Source of the DNA: Candidatus Methylomirabilis tolerans
GTDB taxonomy: Bacteria; Methylomirabilota; Methylomirabilia; Methylomirabilales; Methylomirabilaceae
Direction: 5' to 3'
Assembly (NCBI GenBank): GCA_019912425.1
Contig: JAIOIU010000136.1
Span: 1-62,036, forward strand
Length of the DNA stretch: 62,036 nt
A model generated the notes under the pieces. The model saw nothing but the letters and a program-made list of their open reading frames with translations. It did not search any database and was not told the origin of the DNA. The position numbers and the translations under genes are program-made. The first letter of the stretch is position 1; every line of letters starts with the position of its first letter. Shown one piece after another: positions 51,899 to 61,260 of the stretch.

Positions 51899-53839
51899 AT
51901 GAACCATGTTGCTGCTTCCCGGCTTAGCGACTTGACCGGCCTCAAAGTCATTTCCTTTGAGAGTCGCCTGGCTGGCGCGATGGCTGACCTGATCAGTCGC
52001 CAAGGGGGGACCCCGATCTGCGCGCCGGCTGTTCAAGAGATTCCGCTTGCAGAAAACCGAGAAGCGTTAGAGTTCGCAAGAGAGTTATTGGCCGGGCGGA
52101 TTGACCTGGTCATACTGCTGACCGGCGTGGGTATCCGCGCCCTGCTTGCCGCAGTTGAAGACACCTACCCGCGCGCAGAGATTCTTACAGCTCTGAGCCG
52201 AATCCCGACCATTGTCCGCGGTCTCAAGCCTCAGGTGGTGTTACGCGAGTTGGGCGTCCCGATTACGCTGGCCGTCCCGGACCCGAATACCTGGCGTGAA
52301 ATTCTAAGCGCTGTCGATGATGCCGCAATCCCCCTGCAGGGTCGGCGGGTGGCAGTACAGGAGTACGGACGGAGTAACCCGGAGCTGATTGCAGGATTAG
52401 AAACACGAGGGGCCGTCGTGATGCGGGTCTCCGTCTACCGATGGGCATTGCCGGAGGACTGCGGTCCTTTGCGGCGCGCCATCAAGGCCATCATTGAGCG
52501 GCAGGTCGATCTGGTCCTCTTTACTACCGCGGTACAGGTGGATCATCTGCTGCAGGTTGCTGCGGAGGAGGGTCTGGAAGAGCCGCTGCGAGCAGGATTG
52601 AGAGATACGGTCGTCGCGTCGATTGGCCCTACGTGCAGCGGCGCCCTGCGTGAGCATGGCCTGGTTGTGGATCTGGAACCGGAACATCCGAAGATGGGGT
52701 ATCTCGTCCAGACTGCTGCGCGCCATGCGCAAGTGCTGCGACGGATCAAACAGGTCAGATCGATACAAGGCGTAGGGCGTGATGCTCAAGTGGACCGAGG
52801 CGCAGCACTGTTGCAGGAGAGTCCCTTCCTGAAGGCCTGCCGCCTGGAGCCGACTCCCTATACGCCGATCTGGATCATGCGGCAAGCCGGCCGCTACATG
52901 CTGGAGTACCGGGAGATTCGGGGTAAACTCTCATTTCTGGAGCTGTGTCACCGGCCGGATCTGGCGGCTGAGGTGACGGTGACGGCTGCCCAACGACTGG
53001 GGGTGGATGCGGCGATCATCTTCGGGGACATCTTGCTGGTAGTACAACCGATGGGCGTTGGCCTCGAGTTCACCAAGGGCGGTGGCCCGGTGATCCACAA
53101 CCCGGTGAGATCCGGGGCTGACCTGAAGAGGCTGCAGCCGGTCGATGTGCAGGAATCGCTCTCATTTGTCTTTGACGCGGTGCGTCTGGCGCGGGCGACT
53201 CTTCCACCGAACATTCCCCTCATCGGGTTCGCCGGGGCGCCGTTTACCCTGGCCTCATATCTGATCGAGGGTCGCGGATCGCGTCAGTATCAACATACCA
53301 AGGCGCTCATGTACCGCGATCCCTGGGCCTGGCACGCGCTGATGGAGCGGCTGGCGGATATCGTATCGGGCTACCTGAACGGCCAGATCGCTGCCGGCGC
53401 CCAGGTCGTGCAATTATTCGATAGTTGGGTCGGCTGTCTCAGCCCGGATGATTACCGCGAGTTTGTTCTGCCCCATACGAAGCGCGCAATCGCTGCCCTC
53501 ACGCCGGGCGTACCGGTCATTCACTTTGGGACCGATACTGCCACACTGCTCTCATTGATGCGGGAGGCCGGCGGGAATGTGATCGGACTGGATTGGCGAG
53601 TGGATTTAGGCGAAACCTGGTCGCGTCTCGGGCATGATGTCGGAGTACAGGGCAACCTGGACCCGATGGTGCTCCTCGCCGAGCTTGGCGAGATTCGCCG
53701 TCAGGCCGGCCGGATTCTTGAGCGTGCTGCGAAACGCCCAGGCCACATCTTTAATCTTGGTCACGGGGTGTTGCCGCAAACCCCTGTGGACCACCTGCGC
53801 GCGCTCATCGATTACGTTCACGAATCGACGGCGAGATGA
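51899..53839 (+). CDS. hemDE: Fused uroporphyrinogen-III synthase and uroporphyrinogen decarboxylase
   Basis: About 646 residues in one protein. Residues 1-275 are HemD: VISFESRLAGAMADLISRQGG, ILLTGVGIRALLA, VQEYGRSNPELIAGLETRGA, FTTAVQVDHLLQ and ASIGPTCSGALREHGL. Residues about 300-646 are HemE: TPIWIMRQAGRYMLEYREIR with the catalytic arginine region, IIFGDILLVVQPMGVGLEF, GFAGAPFTLASYLIEG, DSWVGCLSP and HFGTDTATLL. The two steps close hydroxymethylbilane and then decarboxylate the product. I prefer the ATG at 51899. AGGGAGAG is 12 bases upstream, and an earlier ATG at 51872 is possible. hemH follows after one base and hemG after that. Confidence 0.92.
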   Translation: MNHVAASRLSDLTGLKVISFESRLAGAMADLISRQGGTPICAPAVQEIPLAENREALEFARELLAGRIDLVILLTGVGIRALLAAVEDTYPRAEILTALSRIPTIVRGLKPQVVLRELGVPITLAVPDPNTWREILSAVDDAAIPLQGRRVAVQEYGRSNPELIAGLETRGAVVMRVSVYRWALPEDCGPLRRAIKAIIERQVDLVLFTTAVQVDHLLQVAAEEGLEEPLRAGLRDTVVASIGPTCSGALREHGLVVDLEPEHPKMGYLVQTAARHAQVLRRIKQVRSIQGVGRDAQVDRGAALLQESPFLKACRLEPTPYTPIWIMRQAGRYMLEYREIRGKLSFLELCHRPDLAAEVTVTAAQRLGVDAAIIFGDILLVVQPMGVGLEFTKGGGPVIHNPVRSGADLKRLQPVDVQESLSFVFDAVRLARATLPPNIPLIGFAGAPFTLASYLIEGRGSRQYQHTKALMYRDPWAWHALMERLADIVSGYLNGQIAAGAQVVQLFDSWVGCLSPDDYREFVLPHTKRAIAALTPGVPVIHFGTDTATLLSLMREAGGNVIGLDWRVDLGETWSRLGHDVGVQGNLDPMVLLAELGEIRRQAGRILERAAKRPGHIFNLGHGVLPQTPVDHLRALIDYVHESTAR

Positions 53840-53840
53840 C

Positions 53841-54782
53841 GTGGTTCCAGTTCTGTCATTCGATGCCGTCCTGATGATCGCCTTTGGAGGCCCCACACAA
53901 CCTGAGGAGATTCGCCCGTTTCTCAGCAATGTGCTGCGGGGCGTGCCGGTGCCGCCGGGACGCCTGGAAGAGGTCGCCCGACACTACGAACAGCTTGGCG
54001 GTCGGTCGCCGATTACCGAGCTGACTTTCCGACAGGCAAAGAGTCTGGCGGCACTGCTGGAGAAGGAGGGGCCGGGCCTTCCCGTCTACGTAGGGATGCG
54101 ATACTGGCACCCGATGATAGGCGAGACAGTCGAACGGATGGTCCGTGATAAGGTGAACCGCGCCGTCGGGCTCATCATGGCCGCTCACGATTCCGGGACC
54201 GCGAGCTGGGGGAAATCTGTGAGGGCGGTCACTGACGCACTGTCTGCCGCTGGGCCCATGGCGCCACAGGTGGACTTCGCCCAGCCCTGTTACAATCACC
54301 CGGATTTTATCGCGGCAGTGGCCGAGCAGGTTCGCCTGCAACTGCAAGCGATCCCACCCGCTCTTCGTTGCAATGCGTCGCTGCTCTTCACGGCCCATAG
54401 TATTCCAATCTCCGTAGCCGCATTGTCGTCTTACGTTCAGCAATTAGAGGAATCGTGCCGACTTGTCGCGGCAGCCGTGGGATATCCGGACTGGTTACTC
54501 GCCTATCAGAGCCGCAGCGGCGATCTACGGCAGCCGTGGCTGACGCCTGACGTACGCGATGTCCTGCGACAGCTTAAGGCCGAGGGGCGTCGATCGGTGG
54601 TACTGGTCCCCATCGGATTTGTGTGCGATAACGTCGAGGTGCTGTTCGATCTGGACGTAGAAGCCAAGGCAGAGGCCGATGCGCTGGGGCTCGATCTCAA
54701 ACGGGCCAGCACGGTGAACGATCATCCGCTCTACATCCGGGCGCTGGCAGACCTGGTGCGGCAACGCGTAAACCAGGATTAG
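53841..54782 (+). CDS. hemH: Ferrochelatase
   Basis: A 313-residue class II chelatase that inserts iron into protoporphyrin IX (or coproporphyrin in some lineages). The start is GTG at 53841, one base after the hemDE stop. A longer frame from 53634 runs inside hemE. Family sequence begins VLMIAFGGPTQPEEIRPFL. Then come HYEQLGGRSPITELT, VYVGMRYWHPMIGETV, the metal-binding histidine in LLFTAHSIPISV near residue 185, YQSRSGDLRQPWLTPDV and VLVPIGFVCDNVEVLFDLD with the glutamate near 255. Confidence 0.95.
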   Translation: MVPVLSFDAVLMIAFGGPTQPEEIRPFLSNVLRGVPVPPGRLEEVARHYEQLGGRSPITELTFRQAKSLAALLEKEGPGLPVYVGMRYWHPMIGETVERMVRDKVNRAVGLIMAAHDSGTASWGKSVRAVTDALSAAGPMAPQVDFAQPCYNHPDFIAAVAEQVRLQLQAIPPALRCNASLLFTAHSIPISVAALSSYVQQLEESCRLVAAAVGYPDWLLAYQSRSGDLRQPWLTPDVRDVLRQLKAEGRRSVVLVPIGFVCDNVEVLFDLDVEAKAEADALGLDLKRASTVNDHPLYIRALADLVRQRVNQD

Positions 54783-54800
54783 ATCCTTAAAGGCCGGGGG

Positions 54801-56321
54801 ATGGCGAGCGATCGGAGTAACGACCAGAAGCGCATTGTCGTGGTCGGAGGCGGCATCGCAGGTCTCGCCGCTGCGCACCGTCTGCGCGAGAAATGCCAAG
54901 CTGAACGGCTCTCGTACGCGGTGCTGCTCCTGGAAGCGAACTCGCGCCCAGGCGGCGTGATCGGTACGACCTATCGGGACGGCTTCATTCTCGAATCGGG
55001 ACCGGACACCTTATTCACGGATAAGCCGTGGGCGGTAGATCTCATCAAGCGTCTCGGCCTGGGCGATCGGCTTATCGGGACCAGTGGGGTCCATCGCCGG
55101 ACGTTCGTTGCCCTGGGCGGCACGCTTCATCCTTTGCCCGAAGGGTTCAGTTTGCTTGCGCCGACGCGATTCCGACCGTTTGTGCAATCGGAGCTGCTCA
55201 CCTGGCGCGGCAAGGCAAGAATGGCTCTGGACCTGATCTTGCCACGCGGGCAGCCCGGTTCCGACGAAAGTCTTGCCTCGTTCGTTCGGCGTCGTCTGGG
55301 AGCGGAAGCGCTCGAACGGCTGGCTCAACCGATGATTGGAGGCATTTACTCCGCCGACCCGGAACGGTTAAGCCTGCAGGCCACCTTCCCGCAGTTACTG
55401 CAGATGGAAGCGCAGCATCGCAGTCTCATCCTTGGCCTGCGACGGAGACGGTTGAGCGTTCCCGGTAAAGGTCACGCCCCGGCCGACAGCGGCCCGCGGT
55501 ACAGTCTGTTTGCCACGCTGGACAATGGACTGCAAACGCTGGTTGATGCCCTGGTGCAGCAATTACCGGCAGGCACGGTGCGGCTTGGCTGTCCGGTCGC
55601 CGGAATTGCGCGGAAGAAGGAATGCTGGACTATCCGACTGAAGGATGGTGCTGACATCGAAGCCGATGGGGTCATCCTCGCCGTCCCCGCCTTCCAGGCC
55701 GCAGCGCTGACTCATGACCTTGACGACGACCTCGCCATGGAGCTGGAGGCTATCCCCTATGCCTCCTCAGTCACGATCAACCTGGCCTATCGAAGAGAGG
55801 CGATTCCCCATCCGCTCGATGGGTTTGGATTTGTTGTGCCGGCCTGCGAGGGGCGCACCATCATCGCCTGTTCCTTTAGTAGCGTGAAGTTCGCCAATCG
55901 CGCGCCGGCGGGCTACGCCCTGCTGCGCGCCTTTGCGGGCGGGGCACTGCAGCCCGAACCGTTCGAGTGGGATGATGAGCGGCTCCTCACTGCGGTTCGT
56001 CACGATCTGGAGGATCTCTTGGGAATTGAATCTGCTCCGTTGTGGAGTCAGCTTATACGGCATCCTCGGTCGATGCCGCAGTACCATGTGGGCCACCTGG
56101 CACGACTGGCAACGCTGGAACATCGGCTGTGCCGATGGCCGACCCTCAAATTAGCCGGTAACGCCTACCGCGGCGTCGGTATCCCCGACGGGATTCGTAG
56201 CGGCGAAGCGGCTGCTGACGCCCTGCTGGCGGGATTGACCTCGGCACAGAGAGACACGTACGGCGGGGTGACGCTGGCTGAGCCGGCCCGTACTTGTGCC
56301 GAAGGAGATTCTCTCCTATAA
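54801..56321 (+). CDS. hemG: Protoporphyrinogen oxidase, HemG/HemY FAD type
   Basis: A 506-residue flavoprotein that oxidises protoporphyrinogen IX or coproporphyrinogen III. The dinucleotide-binding motif is VVVGGGIAGLAAAHRL near residue 13, followed by LLLEANSRPGGVIGT and GFILESGPDTLFTDKPWAVD. The middle has LAQPMIGGIYSADPERLSL, and the C-terminal FAD motif is KLAGNAYRGVGIPDGIRSGE near residue 460. It is 18 bases after hemH and completes the hemDE-hemH-hemG operon. The hemF/hemN step is not in this window. GGGGG precedes the ATG. Confidence 0.95.
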   Translation: MASDRSNDQKRIVVVGGGIAGLAAAHRLREKCQAERLSYAVLLLEANSRPGGVIGTTYRDGFILESGPDTLFTDKPWAVDLIKRLGLGDRLIGTSGVHRRTFVALGGTLHPLPEGFSLLAPTRFRPFVQSELLTWRGKARMALDLILPRGQPGSDESLASFVRRRLGAEALERLAQPMIGGIYSADPERLSLQATFPQLLQMEAQHRSLILGLRRRRLSVPGKGHAPADSGPRYSLFATLDNGLQTLVDALVQQLPAGTVRLGCPVAGIARKKECWTIRLKDGADIEADGVILAVPAFQAAALTHDLDDDLAMELEAIPYASSVTINLAYRREAIPHPLDGFGFVVPACEGRTIIACSFSSVKFANRAPAGYALLRAFAGGALQPEPFEWDDERLLTAVRHDLEDLLGIESAPLWSQLIRHPRSMPQYHVGHLARLATLEHRLCRWPTLKLAGNAYRGVGIPDGIRSGEAAADALLAGLTSAQRDTYGGVTLAEPARTCAEGDSLL

Positions 56322-56403
56322 TCCTGTACCAGGAACTTGAAGATAAAGAGGCGGATCGACCCGGTAAATCATAATTATTGCGAGCGCGAGAAGGAGAACG
56401 CTG

Positions 56404-57672
56404 ATGCAAGCAAGGAAGGTCGTTGCCCTGTGCGGGCTCATGGCCGTTTTAATCTTCAATGCGGGTTGCGCAACCACGATGTCGAAGGTCGCCTACATTG
56501 TCTCAGGAGACCAGGGCACAACCTCAGTCCAGGTTCAAAACGCAGACGGCAGCAAACCTGTCCGCGTCCCAGATCTGTCAGGGACAATCTCGGAGGTCGC
56601 TATATCACCGAGTGGCCAGCGGCTGGTCTACGTGATCACCGGAACCACGACGGCTCTTGAGCAGGTGTACGTCGCCGATCTGGATGAAAATAATAACATC
56701 ACGGGATCCAGACGTAACGTCTCGGATGCGCTGCCGACGGCGAGAAGCTTCTCGCCGAAGTTCCTTGACGACGATCACCTCCTCTATCTTTCGGAAAACC
56801 AAGGCGATCGGATCCTCATCCTGGCGGATTTGCTGACCGGAGGCAAACAGAAGATCTCTGCAGTCAGCGGATCGATCGATACGGTGACCCGGTACAAGGT
56901 TGACGGAAAGGACGCTCTTTTCTTTGGGCTGAATAAGGAGTTGCGACGGTACGACCTCCCGACTGGGCCGCTCCAGTCGGTCGTGGCTAACACAGGAAGC
57001 GTCTCTGGGCTGGCTTACGAGAAGATGGGGCTCTTTAAGAATATTGCCGTCTTTAGTACCCAGGTCACTCCTGAGGAGCGGGTCCTATCGCACATGCGAC
57101 TGGACGGAACAGAGCTCAAGGCTGTGCCTACAGTCGCTGCTGATCTGATCTTTTCGATCACTAGGCTGGCATCGGATCCGACGTCACGGATCCAGCGATT
57201 CCGTCTGTTTGACTTTGCTTTGGTCGCAAAGCCGGAGGACCAGGCAGATCTTATCACATTGGAGGGATACGAGGTGGCGACACAGAAGGCCACTGAACGG
57301 CACCTTGTCTGGGTTGTACGAGATCTGCGAAACCCGGACCTTGTGCGTGAGTTTTACGCGGCAAAAGGTTTCGATGGCCTCAGAACAGGCGCCCAAGGGA
57401 AATTGGTCTACCTCGCATCAACGGGGGCTCAACTGGTCTGGTATAATCCAGCCAACAAAAAGATATGGAGTGTCCCGCTCGACCAGATCGGGGCTGATCC
57501 GGTCGATCTTTCGGCCGGCATAACCGGCGTAGCAAACCGTCCCTTCTCGGTCTCACCAAAAAGTATCGGTGTAATGACTGAAGAGGGAAAGCTCTATGTG
57601 CTTTCAACCAATCGCACATCGCCGCCCCGCTTGCTGGGGCAGGGTATTCAGGTCAGTATCACCCGCCCATGA
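56404..57672 (+). CDS. Beta-propeller-like lipoprotein of unknown function
   Basis: A 422-residue predicted lipoprotein: leader [20 protein letters not shown] with lipobox NAGC, cysteine near residue 22. The rest has repeating beta strands with TolB/WD40-like features such as [37 protein letters not shown] and [19 protein letters not shown], suggesting a propeller. No catalytic motif is visible. AGAAGGAG lies before the ATG. It sits between hemG and ilvD on the same strand with 82 bases to hemG. An ORF reading into ilvD in another frame overlaps its end; that part is ilvD upstream sequence. Confidence 0.8.
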   Translation: MQARKVVALCGLMAVLIFNAGCATTMSKVAYIVSGDQGTTSVQVQNADGSKPVRVPDLSGTISEVAISPSGQRLVYVITGTTTALEQVYVADLDENNNITGSRRNVSDALPTARSFSPKFLDDDHLLYLSENQGDRILILADLLTGGKQKISAVSGSIDTVTRYKVDGKDALFFGLNKELRRYDLPTGPLQSVVANTGSVSGLAYEKMGLFKNIAVFSTQVTPEERVLSHMRLDGTELKAVPTVAADLIFSITRLASDPTSRIQRFRLFDFALVAKPEDQADLITLEGYEVATQKATERHLVWVVRDLRNPDLVREFYAAKGFDGLRTGAQGKLVYLASTGAQLVWYNPANKKIWSVPLDQIGADPVDLSAGITGVANRPFSVSPKSIGVMTEEGKLYVLSTNRTSPPRLLGQGIQVSITRP

Positions 57673-57697
57673 CTCGTTCCTGGATGAGGAGAAAGTA

Positions 57698-59371
57698 ATG
57701 ACTTTTGACCCTAGACACAATAGCCGCATCTTACTCGATGGCCCGGACCGCGCGCCGGCGCGGGCGATGCTCAAGGCCATCGGTTTCAAGGATGAGGATC
57801 TGGCTCGACCGCTCGTCGGCGTTGCCCACTGCTGGATCGAGGTGATGCCCTGTAACATTAACCACCGGGCGCTGGCCGAGCGGGTCAAGGCAGGCATTCG
57901 GGCGGCTGGTGGAACGCCGATCGAGTACAACACGATCGGGATCTCCGATGGGATCTCCATGGGCACCGAAGGGATGAAGACGTCCCTGGTGAGCCGGGAG
58001 GTTGTAGCCGACTCCGTCGAATTGGTGGCCAGAGGACACCTGTTTGACGGCTTAGTCGCCATTTCCGGCTGCGATAAAACGATTCCTGGTACGGTCATGG
58101 CGCTGGCCCGCCTGAATATACCAGGACTTATGCTCTATAGCGGCTCCACCGCCTTCGGCGAGTACGAGGGCCGCCATCTCACGATCCAGGATGTCTTTGA
58201 GGCGGTGGGCGCCTACAATGTCGGTAAGATGCCGTCCGAGGAGCTTCGCGTCATTGAGAACTGCGCCTGCCCCGGTGCGGGCGCCTGCGGCGGCCAGTTC
58301 ACCGCCAACACCATGTCTACCGCCTTTGAGATGCTGGGTATCTCGCCGATGGGCTGGAATGGCGTCCCGGCGACGGATGCCCGGAAGGAAGCGGTTGCCT
58401 TCGAGAGCGGTAAGCTGGTCATGGAGCTGCTGCGGCACGGTATCACACCCAGGCAGATCCTTACCCGCAACGCCTTTCGCAACGCCATCGCTGGTGTCAT
58501 GGCCACAGGAGGATCTACTAACGCTGTGCTTCACCTGATCGCGGTAGCCAAGGTCGTCGGTGTCAAGCTGTCGTTGGACGATTTCGATCGAATCTCAAGA
58601 AAGACCCCGCTTCTGGCTGACCTGAAGCCGTGGGGACGCTTTACTGCTCCAGACATGTACATGGCGGGCGGTATGCCGGTGGTGGCTAAACGCCTGCTTG
58701 ATGCCGGCCTCCTGTATGCCGACGAGCTGACGGTCACCGGTAAGACGATCGGTAAGGAGGCGCGGGCTGCTCGCGAGACTCCGCGGCAGGAAGTGATCAT
58801 GCCGCTGAATCGGCCACTCAAGCCGACCGGGGGTATGGTGATCCTCAGGGGTAATCTTGCGCCGGACGGGTGTGTGGCAAAGGTCGCCGGTCACGAGCGG
58901 ATGCTCCATCGTGGCCCGGCGCGGGTCTTTAATCGGGAAGAGGATGCCTTCACCGCCGTCAAGGCCGGTAAGATCAAGGCGGGCGACGTGGTCGTGATTC
59001 GCTACGAGGGGCCCAAGGGCGGGCCCGGAATGCGAGAGATGCTTGGCGTCACCGGGGCTCTTGCCGGTGCGGGACTTCTGGACTCGGTGGCGCTCATGAC
59101 CGATGGACGATTTTCGGGTGCGACGCATGGCCTGATGATCGGTCACATTGCCCCTGAAGCGGCGGTAGGCGGACCGGTTGCGGCGCTGCGCAACGGCGAC
59201 ATCGTGGCCTTGGACATCAAAAAGCGGCGGCTCGACGTAGAGCTGTCAGCCACCGAACTCAAGCGGCGGCTCCGGCAGTGGAAGCCGCCTGCCCCTCGGT
59301 ACAAGAGTGGCGTCATGGCCAAGTACGCCCGCGTGGTCTCATCGGCCTCGGAAGGCGCGGTTACCGATTGA
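57698..59371 (+). CDS. ilvD: Dihydroxyacid dehydratase
   Basis: A 557-residue Fe-S dehydratase that forms the keto acids of valine and isoleucine (and pantothenate). Cluster ligands are in [12 protein letters not shown] near residue 50, [15 protein letters not shown] near 121 and [15 protein letters not shown] near 195. [13 protein letters not shown] and the C-terminal [20 protein letters not shown] and [15 protein letters not shown] complete the family pattern. The ATG at 57698 is preceded by GGATGAGGAG. Upstream of it the frame runs through the lipoprotein gene and is not part of ilvD. No other branched-chain gene is in the window. Confidence 0.97.
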   Translation: MTFDPRHNSRILLDGPDRAPARAMLKAIGFKDEDLARPLVGVAHCWIEVMPCNINHRALAERVKAGIRAAGGTPIEYNTIGISDGISMGTEGMKTSLVSREVVADSVELVARGHLFDGLVAISGCDKTIPGTVMALARLNIPGLMLYSGSTAFGEYEGRHLTIQDVFEAVGAYNVGKMPSEELRVIENCACPGAGACGGQFTANTMSTAFEMLGISPMGWNGVPATDARKEAVAFESGKLVMELLRHGITPRQILTRNAFRNAIAGVMATGGSTNAVLHLIAVAKVVGVKLSLDDFDRISRKTPLLADLKPWGRFTAPDMYMAGGMPVVAKRLLDAGLLYADELTVTGKTIGKEARAARETPRQEVIMPLNRPLKPTGGMVILRGNLAPDGCVAKVAGHERMLHRGPARVFNREEDAFTAVKAGKIKAGDVVVIRYEGPKGGPGMREMLGVTGALAGAGLLDSVALMTDGRFSGATHGLMIGHIAPEAAVGGPVAALRNGDIVALDIKKRRLDVELSATELKRRLRQWKPPAPRYKSGVMAKYARVVSSASEGAVTD

Positions 59372-59387
59372 GAGGCTGCTCGCGTTC

Positions 59388-59535
59388 CGCTACCCCTCAC
59401 CCTCGCCCTCTCCCACAAATGGGGGCGAGGGGTGCATGAAAGGGAACTGTCGTCCCGAGTATCCGAGAGCGGGGGCCATAGAAAATTTTCCTCTCCCCCA
59501 CGCCTGGGGGAGAGGATGAAGGTGAGGGGGCTCGG
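59388..59535. repeat. Two GC-rich hairpin repeats after ilvD
   Basis: One palindrome: CCCTCGCCCTCTCCC / GGGGGCGAGGGG at about 59397-59430. A second: CCTCTCCCCC / GGGGGAGAGG at 59490-59517, followed by GAGGGGG. These words are common in interspersed hairpin repeats of many genomes. They lie in the ilvD-dedA gap where no gene is seen and may act as a transcript 3' structure. Confidence 0.65.
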
Positions 59536-59595
59536 ACGCGCGGTGTGTATCGGTTCTTACTGAGAGCTGACGACTGGAAGCTGAGGGCTACTGAG

Positions 59596-60231
59596 ATGGA
59601 ATGGCTGTGGGATCTGTTCCATAGAGTGTACGATGTAGAGACCCTGGTTCGTGTCGGCGGCCTCACGGCCCTGGTCGCTATCGTTTTCGTGGAAACCGGC
59701 CTCTTTGTCGGCTTCTTCCTGCCAGGGGATTCCCTCCTTGTCACGGCTGGGCTGTTCGCCGCCAGCGGACACCTGGACCTGTGGAGCCTCTTTCTCTTCG
59801 TCAGCCTGGCCGCGATTGTCGGAGATACCGTCGGCTACACCATCGGAGCGAGTACCGGACCGAAAATCTTTAGCCGTGAAAACTCGCTGTTTTTTCACAA
59901 GAAGCACCTCACCACGACTAAAGAGTTTTACGATCGGTACGGTGGAATTACGATCATCATTGCCCGGTTCATGCCGATCGTCCGCACCTTTGCTCCCCTC
60001 GTAGCGGGAGTAGGCAACATGCAGTACGGTCGGTTTGCCCTCTACAACGTGATGGGGGGGATCGGCTGGGTTGTGAGCATGACATCGATCGGCTACGTCC
60101 TTGGCAGAACAATTCCAGATATCGACAGGTACATTCACATCGTCATCGTCATCGTTATTGGGCTTTCCCTCCTTCCAGGCATTGTCACATTTGCCAGAAG
60201 TCGTTGGAAACTTCGCAAGCCTTCTATGTAG
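59596..60231 (+). CDS. DedA family membrane protein
   Basis: A 211-residue membrane protein with the DedA/SNARE-associated pattern: VAIVFVETGLFVGFFLPGD near residue 25, LAAIVGDTVGYTIGAS, and the conserved FYDRYGGITIIIARFMPIVR near residue 115 with acidic and arginine residues needed for proton-coupled transport. DedA proteins flip undecaprenyl phosphate or phospholipids and support envelope stress resistance. Start chosen at ATG 59596. The region before it holds ATCAGC-type words that make a longer frame unlikely. Confidence 0.9.
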   Translation: MEWLWDLFHRVYDVETLVRVGGLTALVAIVFVETGLFVGFFLPGDSLLVTAGLFAASGHLDLWSLFLFVSLAAIVGDTVGYTIGASTGPKIFSRENSLFFHKKHLTTTKEFYDRYGGITIIIARFMPIVRTFAPLVAGVGNMQYGRFALYNVMGGIGWVVSMTSIGYVLGRTIPDIDRYIHIVIVIVIGLSLLPGIVTFARSRWKLRKPSM

Positions 60232-60714
60232 TAGATCCAATCGATTAGCCTTCAACGATCAGCTATCAGCGCCAGGCGTAAGGGGTGAAACGGAAGGCGT
60301 AAGGGGGGAGTATCCCCCCACGTCTTACCCCTCACGCCCTTTCGGGGGGGCTGAATGCTGATTGCTAAACGCTACTTACTGAAATTTCTGCAGTTTTCTC
60401 CAATTTGGCTCCATCTTGCTGATCGGACAGGACTGCCGTTTTTTTGGGCTTGCCTCCCTCCAAGAGGCGGGTTATCTTTAAAAGCATACTTGGTAAGTCT
60501 GCCGGTCGATAAGGCTGCCTTAGCGAGAGCGAAACAATGTTCTCCAACGGGGGCTTAACCGGTTTTCCCTCTACGCGAACATATCTTCACAAACGATCAT
60601 CCGAAACGAAACCGAAGGTGACACGCTTCGCGTCAGTCACGGCGTCTCATTATCACGCTACCCCATCGCTGTGCAGCTAAGCGTGCCCTCTTCAGATAGT
60701 ACCGATGGTGATTG
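60232..60714. other. Gap between dedA and the JAMM gene
   Basis: The first part holds the large inverted word array at 60257-60366. Beyond it I see no convincing gene. A plus frame at 60355-60558 and a minus frame at 60365-60547 are 60-70 codons each with no family resemblance. The minus one starts at TTG. Confidence 0.5.
60257..60366. repeat. Long imperfect hairpin (ATCAGC plus GGCGTAAGGGG words)
   Basis: Left arm 60257-60308 begins with GATCAGCTATCAGC, then two GGCGTAAGGGG copies. Right arm 60312-60366 carries the reverse order: CTTACCCCTCACGCC, then GCTGAATGCTGATTGC. The loop is three or four bases. This is the largest and clearest member of the word-array family in the window. Confidence 0.75.
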
Positions 60715-61251
60715 ATGGCGATGGATCTATACCTGAGCGAGAATGCCTTTGTCGGGCTGTTGGTCTCGACTATTGAAGTCTATCGTAAGGAGTGCTTCGG
60801 AGTCCTGCTTGGCCAGAGTATGTCCGAACGAATCCTTGTCGATTTCGTGGTTCCGTACCAGACGGCGAACCGGAAGTTTCGCGAGGTGCACGTCGATCTG
60901 ATGCGGAGTCAGCGGGTCGAGGAGGCAGTGAGGAGCACCTCGCGCTGGGAGTGCGTGGGCGACTATCATTCGCATCCGATGTACGGTACCGTCCGGGCCA
61001 CCACGACGCTGAGTTCGGTCGATCGGAAGTTCTTCAAGGAAGGGAATGTCGCCGTTGTAGTCGCCATCAACGATTCGATGAGGCAGCAGCGATGGAGCTA
61101 CGTACAGGGCGGCGGTGTGTCCGGCAGCATTAACGGGTACAATATCCGGATTGCCGGATACCACAAGTCAAACGGGACCATCGAGCGAGCGCCGATCCAC
61201 TGCCCGTACGCCATCGGCTTTCAGGCAAAGGAGCTGAACTACAAGGAGTGA
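60715..61251 (+). CDS. JAMM/MPN-domain protein with extended metalloprotease motif
   Basis: A 178-residue MPN/Mov34-type protein. Residue E in YRKECFGVLLGQ (about 25) and the zinc motif HSHP in GDYHSHPMYG near residue 85 are canonical, and an S-S-V-D supplies the serine and aspartate. However the spacing between HSHP and SxxD is eleven residues, where seven is normal for JAMM peptidases. The protein may be a ubiquitin-like-protein hydrolase or a non-enzymatic MPN. No ThiS/MoaD-like gene is adjacent. Start chosen at the ATG at 60715, one codon after a TTG. It precedes the TIGR02757 gene by nine bases. Confidence 0.8.
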   Translation: MAMDLYLSENAFVGLLVSTIEVYRKECFGVLLGQSMSERILVDFVVPYQTANRKFREVHVDLMRSQRVEEAVRSTSRWECVGDYHSHPMYGTVRATTTLSSVDRKFFKEGNVAVVVAINDSMRQQRWSYVQGGGVSGSINGYNIRIAGYHKSNGTIERAPIHCPYAIGFQAKELNYKE

Positions 61252-61260
61252 GTCGCCGCC

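Noticed and set aside
60355-60558. A 67-codon plus-strand frame, and a 60-codon minus-strand frame at 60365-60547
   Set aside because: Both overlap the end of a repeat hairpin, have no ribosome site or family resemblance, and the minus frame starts at TTG.
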